A DNA stretch of 6,825 nucleotides from the NCBI GenBank assembly GCA_023389295.1, contig JAEWEO010000286.1, forward strand, positions 1 to 6,825, written 5' to 3'. The number at the start of each line of letters is the position of its first letter. The stretch's first letter is position 1. Positions 1 through 5,029 of the stretch are shown piece after piece. The translations under genes and the position numbers were made by a program. The stretch comes from Bacillota bacterium (GTDB lineage Bacteria > Bacillota > Clostridia > Lachnospirales > Lachnospiraceae). Under the pieces are notes generated by a model. That model was given only the letters and a program-made list of their open reading frames with translations. It was not told where the DNA came from and ran no database searches.

Positions 1-466
1 ATTTATTCAGAAAATATATGGATAGGTTTAAATAGGCAGCAAACAAACACCATAATAGATATGGTATTTGTAAATATGCTGATATGGGACTGATTTTATA
101 AAACTTGATAATCATGATACAGATACAAATGATTAATGCTATAAGCCATAGGAAGGAGAATAAATAGTTTTGAAGGTTGAAAAAAATAATGGACCAAGTA
201 AAATTAAAAAGTAATTGAATCGCATACCAATCTAAAGCGGTTTGTTTCATTGCATTATCTGATGACCAAATAATATATGATGATATTCCCATCAATATAT
301 ATAATATTGTCCATACGATTGGAAAAATAAAAGATGGTGGAGCAAAGTCTGGCTTCATAATTTGACCGTAACTAGACATGGCATCTTTGGTAAGAAATGC
401 AGAAAGACTGCCAACTGCGAGTGGCAAGAAGATACATATCATTAATGTGACGATTTTTTTCCACAT
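1..466 (-). CDS. tspO: TspO/MBR family integral membrane protein (3' end cut by window edge)
   Basis: Reading the minus strand from the ATG at 466-464 gives 155 uninterrupted codons to position 2; the stop must lie at or just beyond the left edge, since the family is usually about 150-160 residues. The start MWKKIVTLMI is preceded by GAGG (475-478) at 8-9 nt spacing. Family hallmarks seen: a Lys-Pro-Asp-Phe-Ala-Pro-Pro stretch followed by FPIVWTILYILMGIS (residues about 48-62), FNFTWSIIFF in the third helix, and a C-terminal PYLLW...AAYLNLSIYFLN segment. Five hydrophobic helices are apparent, as in TspO. Known family members bind porphyrins, haem precursors and cholesterol-like ligands and act in tetrapyrrole or stress responses; the ligand here cannot be told. 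It is divergent from the 83-residue gene at 816 and shares the 349-base intergenic region 467-815 with it. I recognise the family confidently; the physiological role is not inferable. Confidence 0.9.
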   Translation of the reverse strand, partial: MWKKIVTLMICIFLPLAVGSLSAFLTKDAMSSYGQIMKPDFAPPSFIFPIVWTILYILMGISSYIIWSSDNAMKQTALDWYAIQLLFNFTWSIIFFNLQNYLFSFLWLIALIICICIMIIKFYKISPISAYLQIPYLLWCLFAAYLNLSIYFLNK

Positions 467-550
467 AAATATTACCTCAATTATTTTATAACATTTTACG
501 TTTTGAAATTCAATTTTATGAATAAAACAAATAGAATTTAATCAATCCAT

Positions 551-602
551 CCGGCAAGTCCGGCCTACTATCAATATTCGCAACATTAAAGTTGCAGTAG
601 GC
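551..602. repeat. Intergenic inverted repeat with nested stems
   Basis: GCCTACT at 563-569 is the exact complement of AGTAGGC at 596-602. Inside it CAAC (581-584) pairs with GTTG (591-594), and just outside CCGG (551-554) can pair with CCGG (560-563). It is the only GC-rich patch in the tspO/83-residue-gene intergenic region, which suggests selection for structure. No T-tract follows on either strand, so it is not a standard terminator. On the plus strand the flanks TCCGGCCTA and TAGGCAGC resemble the P3 side of c-di-GMP-I riboswitches, but no matching 5' half precedes them. On the minus strand it lies upstream of tspO and could be a leader structure or operator. Confidence 0.5.
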
Positions 603-646
603 AGCTATACGGGAATGTTAAAATTATGTAAAATCTATGAAAATTA

Positions 647-675
647 TTGTTTTTAAAAAAAACTCATAGTATAAT
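647..675 (+). promoter_or_regulatory. Sigma-A-type promoter for the 83-residue gene
   Basis: A -35 TTGTTT (647-652) is separated by exactly 17 nt from a perfect -10 TATAAT (670-675). Transcription would start near 682, giving a 5' leader of about 134 nt before the ATG at 816. The leader begins almost directly with the GEMM-like hairpin at 691-731. Confidence 0.6.
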
Positions 676-690
676 ATATTCAGTCTTGAT

Positions 691-731
691 TTAATAGGCA
701 AACTTATCCAAAGGTAAGGACGCATTATTAA
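691..731 (+). promoter_or_regulatory. Structured 5' leader element resembling the 5' arm of a c-di-GMP-I (GEMM) riboswitch
   Basis: The sequence shows TTAATA (691-696), then GGCAAA (697-702), a 6-bp hairpin CTTATC/GGTAAG (703-708/713-718) capped by CAAA (709-712), then GGACGCA (718-724), and TATTAA (726-731), which is complementary to the opening TTAATA. In c-di-GMP-I riboswitches the same order occurs: GGCAAAC, a short hairpin with a GAAA-type loop, then GGGACGCAAAG. Missing here are the following AAGC, the second hairpin with the tetraloop receptor, and the closing TTGCC strand. It is therefore either a degenerate remnant or a different motif that reuses the same internal loop. TTAATA can alternatively pair with TATTAA at 804-809, between the ribosome binding site and the start codon. 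Ligand binding is not supported. Confidence 0.35.
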
Positions 732-794
732 TTTTAAACTCAGTTCATTTCTATTTGAAGTACAGAAGTAAGATTATAAGAATTGACTTTTTAC

Positions 795-801
795 AAAGGA
801 G
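795..801 (+). promoter_or_regulatory. Ribosome binding site with unusually long spacing
   Basis: AAAGGAG is the only good Shine-Dalgarno upstream of the ATG at 816, but 14 nt separate them. An in-frame TAA at 807-809 rules out any earlier start except the rare ATT at 810. The AT-rich spacer includes TATTAA (804-809), which could fold against the leader and change the effective spacing. Confidence 0.6.
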
Positions 802-815
802 CTTATTAAATTAAC

Positions 816-1067
816 ATGCTGGATATTATATTTGAAACGGAGCAAATCCTAGAACAAAAGAGATCTGAATTTCTAGGTGATTCTAAGGGAAGGTTAAGAG
901 AGCTATTAGAAAGAATTTGGATTGATAAATTTAAATGGGGAAAGTCTCAGACCTGTTGCAAGATGGGAATGTATGATGACTTAAAAGAAGCACTAGAAGA
1001 AATGGGATTTTTTGTATATCATGAGATGAGATATGGACAGATGATGTTCTGTATACAGTGGAAATAG
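816..1067 (+). CDS. Small hypothetical protein, 83 residues
   Basis: I do not recognise the family. The protein is soluble and has no signal peptide or membrane segment. It reads as two charged amphipathic helices (about residues 1-20 and 24-40), a loop with adjacent Cys47-Cys48 (GKSQTCCKMG), a third helix (53-63), and two probable strands around FFVYHEM and QMMFCIQWK, with Cys78 in the last. A helix-then-hairpin arrangement of this size suits a small binding domain, but no function is assigned. Support for a real gene comes from its surroundings: a TATAAT promoter at 647-675, AAAGGAG upstream (though 14 nt away), and a textbook terminator 12 nt after the stop. It thus appears to be monocistronic with a leader of about 134 nt. 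The opposite-strand open frames overlapping it lack such signals. Confidence 0.7.
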   Translation: MLDIIFETEQILEQKRSEFLGDSKGRLRELLERIWIDKFKWGKSQTCCKMGMYDDLKEALEEMGFFVYHEMRYGQMMFCIQWK

Positions 1068-1079
1068 ATGATACCATAG

Positions 1080-1107
1080 AACCACCCTCAAAAGGGGTGG
1101 TTTTATT
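1080..1107 (+). terminator. Rho-independent terminator of the 83-residue gene
   Basis: AACCACCC (1080-1087) pairs perfectly with GGGTGGTT (1095-1102) around a 7-nt loop and runs into TTTTATT. It lies 12 nt after the stop at 1065-1067. Confidence 0.9.
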
Positions 1108-1120
1108 ATGCTTGAAGCAT
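1108..1120. repeat. Interrupted palindrome ATGCTT-G-AAGCAT
   Basis: A perfect 6-bp dyad with a single central base lies directly after the terminator and about 70 nt upstream of the next promoter. The one-base centre is too small for an RNA hairpin loop at full pairing, so a DNA-level operator is more plausible than a stem-loop. A second, looser inverted repeat, TTTGCAT (1132-1138) and ATGCAAA (1163-1169), lies between it and the promoter. Either could be chance in AT-rich DNA. Confidence 0.3.
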
Positions 1121-1186
1121 GTTTCTTCCGATTTGCATCTAACCGAAAAGATGATGAAATTAATGCAAAATAATGTAAATATAATA

Positions 1187-1213
1187 TTGTAAAAATTAAC
1201 CAATAGTTATAAT
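1187..1213 (+). promoter_or_regulatory. Probable promoter of the secreted-protein operon
   Basis: A perfect -10 TATAAT (1208-1213) is preceded by TTGTAA (1187-1192) with a 15-nt spacer, shorter than the optimal 17. Transcription would begin near 1220, leaving a leader of about 188 nt before the ATG at 1408. The short spacer suggests a weak or activator-dependent promoter. Confidence 0.45.
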
Positions 1214-1219
1214 ATAGAA

Positions 1220-1391
1220 AAAGATACATATTTACGACGTATGAACTATAGGTTTATGTAGTTACTCGGTCTATATACCAAAGATACCTAGTTCAAGTTT
1301 AGTCTATGGAAAGCGGAAGAACCAGTCCCAAGTATCTAGCCGTCAACAACGTCCTTTGAGAGGGACATAAAAAACTACTACAATATTAAAT
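1220..1391 (+). promoter_or_regulatory. Long structured 5' leader with competing stems, class unknown
   Basis: This gene-free stretch folds extensively on paper. AGATAC (1282-1287) pairs with GTATCT (1332-1337). CTAGTTC (1288-1294) can extend that stem by pairing with GAACCAG (1319-1325, one mismatch), or TAGTTC (1289-1294) can instead pair with GAACTA (1242-1247). A final hairpin GTCCTT/AGGGAC (1351-1356/1361-1366, loop TGAG) ends about 25 nt before the ribosome binding site. No T-tract follows this hairpin, so any control would act on translation or RNA stability rather than by classical termination. I compared it from memory with the c-di-GMP-I and -II, c-di-AMP (ydaO), SAM, TPP, lysine and T-box consensus patterns; only a weak GCGGAAGAACC likeness to ydaO was seen. 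The class is left open. Confidence 0.4.
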
Positions 1392-1407
1392 AAGGAGTCT
1401 TGCATTT

Positions 1408-2781
1408 ATGAAAAAATTAGTTTCTTTCTTTTGTATCTTGTTATTTTTATGTGGTCACATATTTACGAATCCAGTAGTACAGAATACAGCTATCGCAAAA
1501 AGCGATCTTAAGTGTACAGTAACCGAGAACAAGGCAGTAAAAATGAAAGTGATACCCGGTTTGGAGGGTGTTACCATCAACAGCTATGCATATAAAGGAG
1601 ACTATATACTGGCTTATGGTAGTAGTGAGAAGGATGAGGAATCGTATCTATTTGTTCTTAATCAGGGTAAATTGATAAAAAAATATACTCTGAACCAGCT
1701 GCTGGAAAAAACAACACTTCAGGACACCGAATGTTATGCAATAAGAGTTCAATATATAAATCAGCATTTTTATGTAATGGTTTCAGCAATATCATCGGCT
1801 AATGGTAAATCAACATATAATGCTTATTGTCAAGCGCTTGTTACAAAGGATGGATTAACCTTTAAAAAGCAATCTATGCCAACCTATAAGATACCAGCTT
1901 CAAAAGAGTATTATCCTTGTGGTTTGCTTACGCAGATGGGTGCCTATTATATCTATACACCAGGTGAATATATTATGGCAGATTCAACGGGAAAAATAAA
2001 TTATTATACATCAAAAAATTGTACCAATTGGACGAAACGTACCACAATTAAGGCCCCTGGCTCAACAACCGGTGAATATGCTGGAAATGAAATTGTTTGG
2101 AATCTTGTAGCCGCTACGGAGAAAGGTTTATATTTTGAGGCAGGTTCTATTGGATGGATGGGAATGACATTACAGACCTATGTGGAAACCTATGTCACAA
2201 GTGATTTTAAAACCTATAAAAAGGCATCGGGTATTATAACAAAGAAAGATATGACCAACTCTTTTCTGGCACTACCAACATATAGCACCAATGCGGTGGT
2301 AGCAGTTCAAAGTCCTTTGCTTCGTTATGATTCAACAGAGAGAGAAGTTGCATGTGATATTTATATTGCTACTAGTCTTGGAAAGTTTAAAAAGAAGGCT
2401 CAGCTTACAATCACAGATGGTGAGTATAACTGGCTTTATGGAGACAATAAAACCTTTGTGATAATAGCAAAAACAGATGGAATTGATTATGTTTATCGTT
2501 CTACGGATAATGGAGAAAGTTTTAAGCAATATAAGTTGGGTAGCCTTTTGGCAAATTTATTTAATGTAAGAAAATTATTAATATCAACAGATAAAATGGC
2601 ATATATAGCTTATGGAGAAGATGGTATAGTAGGAAGCAAGGATGGTTTTAAGACAATGAAAAAGACAACGATTGATGGGAAAATTTTTGGTGCGATGGAG
2701 ACTGATTTGGCAAATTATATTATAACGGATGCAGGAATATGTAGACTTACCGATGATGAGATGGACGATTTATTTCAGTAG
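1408..2781 (+). CDS. Secreted Asp-box (BNR)-like repeat protein, probable beta-propeller
   Basis: 457 residues. The N-terminus is a classic signal peptide: two lysines, a hydrophobic core LVSFFCILLFLC, then T-A-I-A before Lys31, so cleavage after Ala30 is likely and the protein is exported. No lipobox, LPxTG or membrane anchor is evident, so it may be released or held non-covalently. Five recurring turns resemble Asp-boxes: VTKDGLTFKK (about residue 145), TSKNCTNWTK (about 201), VTSDFKTYKK (about 262), STDNGESFKQ (about 365, closest to the SxDxGxxF/W pattern) and SKDGFKTMKK (about 410). Asp-boxes sit at strand turns in sialidase-type propellers, but no sialidase Arg triad is recognisable, so an enzyme is not claimed. 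AAGGAG at 1392-1397, 10 nt upstream, supports the ATG. It is first in a likely two-gene operon with the WG-repeat protein, 61 nt downstream. The substrate or partner is unknown. Confidence 0.85.
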   Translation: MKKLVSFFCILLFLCGHIFTNPVVQNTAIAKSDLKCTVTENKAVKMKVIPGLEGVTINSYAYKGDYILAYGSSEKDEESYLFVLNQGKLIKKYTLNQLLEKTTLQDTECYAIRVQYINQHFYVMVSAISSANGKSTYNAYCQALVTKDGLTFKKQSMPTYKIPASKEYYPCGLLTQMGAYYIYTPGEYIMADSTGKINYYTSKNCTNWTKRTTIKAPGSTTGEYAGNEIVWNLVAATEKGLYFEAGSIGWMGMTLQTYVETYVTSDFKTYKKASGIITKKDMTNSFLALPTYSTNAVVAVQSPLLRYDSTEREVACDIYIATSLGKFKKKAQLTITDGEYNWLYGDNKTFVIIAKTDGIDYVYRSTDNGESFKQYKLGSLLANLFNVRKLLISTDKMAYIAYGEDGIVGSKDGFKTMKKTTIDGKIFGAMETDLANYIITDAGICRLTDDEMDDLFQ

Positions 2782-2782
2782 T

Positions 2783-2805
2783 TATGGATTCTGTCATAAT
2801 CCATA
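2783..2805 (+). other. Intergenic hairpin between the two secreted-protein genes
   Basis: TATGGATT (2783-2790) and AATCCATA (2798-2805) form a perfect 8-bp stem with a 7-nt loop, starting right after the stop codon at 2779-2781. No T-tract follows directly, so full termination is unlikely. It may protect or process the upstream message and set relative expression of the two genes. Confidence 0.5.
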
Positions 2806-2832
2806 GGAATAGATATGAAATTTTTGAAGAAT

Positions 2833-2840
2833 GAGGTGGG
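2833..2840 (+). promoter_or_regulatory. Ribosome binding site that decides the start of the WG-repeat gene
   Basis: GAGGTGGG lies just 2 nt before the ATG at 2843, with its GAGGTG core 4 nt away. The other in-frame ATG, at 2831, overlaps this site and has only a weak GAAGA upstream. The site therefore favours 2843 as the start. Confidence 0.7.
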
Positions 2841-2842
2841 AA

Positions 2843-4960
2843 ATGATTAGAATTTTAAGAAGTGCAAAACCTTTTTTGTGTATGGCATTAACTGCAGCCA
2901 TGCTCCTTACATCTGTTTTTTTACCAATGCATGTGGGTGCAGCGACATCCTCATCACTCCCGAACATAAGTAAAGCAACATTTACAAAGTATGATATCAA
3001 CATATCAAAAATAAATCGGGTTTGGAGTTTGGGGAATCTTGTATGCACATGGGATGGAAAGGAAACCAGATATTATGGACCGTCTGGTAATCTGATAAAA
3101 ACCTTTGCAGGGGATACATCTTCGGTGTATGGCATATTAGAGGATACTTATGTTAAAGAAAACGAAGGTGAAGATACCTATCTTGATACTTATATAAACG
3201 AGGGAAAGTATGATGCCGCAAAAGATGGCTGGAGTGATTTTATCTGGGTGGAAAACTGTATTATAAATATCAAGACGGGCTTGGTGATCGACGATTATGT
3301 TTTTGAGGGGATTTATGGGACATCGTTATTCGTTGAAACATCTGATTTCATTGATGGAGTGGCACCTATCCGTGTGGATGGGAAGTATGGAGTAATAACC
3401 GATACGGGAAAAATCATTGTTAAACCAATGTACCAGTCTTGTTTTGTCATTAGTGGAGGATATAGCATTCTTGAAAACAGCGAAGGGAAATGGGCATATG
3501 TTGATAGAAACGGAGCAATGTCAGATTTTAAATTCGTTGATATAAGAGATGGCGGACAATCAGGCCTTTTGATTGGTTCGATTGAAAAAACATATCTATA
3601 TGATACATCAAAGGCACAAGAGGTACTTGATCTCTATGAAAAAGTCCTTATTAATCATGGGAAAGAATACAGCCTATGCAACAATCTTCCCAATTGCAGC
3701 GTAGACCTTGGAAATTTCAGTAATGGGTATGCCCATGCAGTTATCAAATATTACTATGTGAGCCCAACGTCATTTGACTTAAATGTTTATACAGCATTCG
3801 ACGGATATTTGGATCAGTTTGGCAATAAGAAAATTGATTTTGCTGACCATGCTTTGGAAGATTCTGCTATATTAAAAGAAGTGGTTCAATGGATGGGTTT
3901 GGATCTTGATGCAATATCTATGCCTTTGAGTATTGATGTATCAACCAAACCGGAGGTGGATCATTCCACATATTATAAATATGGCCTGATGATTGCCAAT
4001 TTTCAGCTAATGTCTGCAAGTATGGAAAATGCTTATGACGTGAATGATGTAAGTAATATAAGTGCTGACTATGGTAGAGGATATGCTTTATATGATAAAT
4101 CCGGTAATAAGCTCATGACATTCTACAGCAGCAAATATAAGAATGTTGAAGTACTCGATACGGATCTTGTAGCAGCAATGACAACAGATAATATACTTAA
4201 GCTGGTCTCTAAGACTGGAGCTACAAAACGTTCCATCACAGGATGCAGCAGGTATGAGGTTGAGCGTTCACAGTCAGGATCTGCAATAGTGAAAATTTTT
4301 CAACAGTTGGATTCTTCAGCAAAGGAAACTGTAGGACTATACTATGAAGAAACAGGATATTATACCGGTCAGTATGATGGATATCCGCAAAAATTATCAA
4401 GTGGCACGGATGACTATATCTTTAGAATGTACGATATCGATGGATACATGGTTGTAAGCAAGAAAAAAGTAATTATTCCAAAGACAGAATGTTGGGAAAT
4501 TCGGCCAACGAATCAAGGTTATATCGTCGTTAAGAATACAACGAAGCAAAGTCAGTATATGCTTACTTTTTATAATGCATCAGGAACAAAAAAGAATACA
4601 GTTTTATGTGGACCTTACTACATATCTTCAGTTGCGTATGGCACAACATACGACCGGTATACGGATACATCAGTTATCCTTGACGGAAGGTATTATGATG
4701 GTGTGGGAAATCGACTAAGCAAAACAACTTTTTTTAACCAAGATAATTATATCAATCATGGTTTTGCACTTGTGCAACATAAGGATGGAGCAAAAAATTT
4801 GTATGGGATTATGTCTAGTTCTGGGAAAATGGTTACTGGGTACATTTTTACTTCAAATAGCGTTATGTATAGAGTAAGAAGTGATAAAATTATAAATAAA
4901 TATGGTTCACTGATTGTTTGTTATAAAAACAAGATCTATCGCTTTCACAGTAATGGATGA
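2843..4960 (+). CDS. Secreted WG-repeat-like protein
   Basis: 705 residues from the ATG at 2843 (709 if the weaker ATG at 2831 is used). The signal peptide has a basic start (MIRILRSAK), a long hydrophobic core to about residue 29, and a likely cleavage at VGA-A near residue 33. No wall anchor is seen at the C-terminus. The body contains degenerate repeats of WG type (aromatic, then a turn ending in G-N/K). The best is GKYGVITDTGKIIVKPMY (about residues 179-196), followed by KWAYVDRNG (about 215). Looser copies are YYGPSGNLIKTF, GYLDQFGNKKIDF, YALYDKSGNKLMTF, LTFYNASGTKKN and YGIMSSSGKMVTGYIF (about 654-669). WG-repeat domains are thought to form beta-rich, propeller- or solenoid-like scaffolds, mostly of unknown function. 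No catalytic motif is visible. The 61-nt gap and absence of a promoter imply co-transcription with the preceding Asp-box protein, and a terminator follows at 4980-5017. Confidence 0.85.
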   Translation: MIRILRSAKPFLCMALTAAMLLTSVFLPMHVGAATSSSLPNISKATFTKYDINISKINRVWSLGNLVCTWDGKETRYYGPSGNLIKTFAGDTSSVYGILEDTYVKENEGEDTYLDTYINEGKYDAAKDGWSDFIWVENCIINIKTGLVIDDYVFEGIYGTSLFVETSDFIDGVAPIRVDGKYGVITDTGKIIVKPMYQSCFVISGGYSILENSEGKWAYVDRNGAMSDFKFVDIRDGGQSGLLIGSIEKTYLYDTSKAQEVLDLYEKVLINHGKEYSLCNNLPNCSVDLGNFSNGYAHAVIKYYYVSPTSFDLNVYTAFDGYLDQFGNKKIDFADHALEDSAILKEVVQWMGLDLDAISMPLSIDVSTKPEVDHSTYYKYGLMIANFQLMSASMENAYDVNDVSNISADYGRGYALYDKSGNKLMTFYSSKYKNVEVLDTDLVAAMTTDNILKLVSKTGATKRSITGCSRYEVERSQSGSAIVKIFQQLDSSAKETVGLYYEETGYYTGQYDGYPQKLSSGTDDYIFRMYDIDGYMVVSKKKVIIPKTECWEIRPTNQGYIVVKNTTKQSQYMLTFYNASGTKKNTVLCGPYYISSVAYGTTYDRYTDTSVILDGRYYDGVGNRLSKTTFFNQDNYINHGFALVQHKDGAKNLYGIMSSSGKMVTGYIFTSNSVMYRVRSDKIINKYGSLIVCYKNKIYRFHSNG

Positions 4961-4979
4961 TTTCTCTCAGGATCACAAG

Positions 4980-5017
4980 AAAAAACCACGTGAATAAAGA
5001 AATTCGCGTGGCTTTTT
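4980..5017. terminator. Bidirectional rho-independent terminator between convergent genes
   Basis: CCACGTGAAT (4986-4995) pairs with ATTCGCGTGG (5002-5011), 10 bp with one G-T wobble, around loop AAAGAA. The plus-strand product ends in CTTTTT (5012-5017). On the minus strand six A residues at 4980-4985 give a T6 tract. It serves both the WG-repeat gene (stop 4958-4960) and the wall-protein gene (stop 5030-5032). Confidence 0.9.
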
Positions 5018-5029
5018 CCTTGTGGTTGT

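Noticed and set aside
485..513. Possible tspO promoter on the minus strand (TTGAAT, 17 nt, TATAAA)
   Set aside because: The hexamers are decent, but the implied start (about 478) would fall on the ribosome binding site at 475-478, leaving no usable leader.
931..1229. Two overlapping minus-strand open frames opposite the 83-residue gene and its downstream region
   Set aside because: No ribosome binding site or promoter, Phe/Ile/Ser-rich low-complexity translations, and they run through the plus-strand terminator.
1241..1261. Six-codon leader peptide MNYRFM in the long leader
   Set aside because: No Shine-Dalgarno, no run of regulatory codons and no attenuator terminator after it.
1260..1350. 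c-di-AMP (ydaO) riboswitch, suggested by GCGGAAGAACC and GCCGTCAAC
   Set aside because: Only short matches; the other conserved ydaO blocks and the two-fold arrangement are not recognisable by eye.
1351..1366. Hairpin GTCCTT/AGGGAC as a rho-independent terminator
   Set aside because: It is followed by ATAAAAAAC rather than a T-tract.
2332..2529. Minus-strand open frame inside the Asp-box protein gene
   Set aside because: Shadow of a well-supported gene; no start signals and no recognisable domain.
2794..3048. Minus-strand open frame over the start of the WG-repeat gene
   Set aside because: Antisense to the signal-peptide region; no ribosome binding site and no family likeness.
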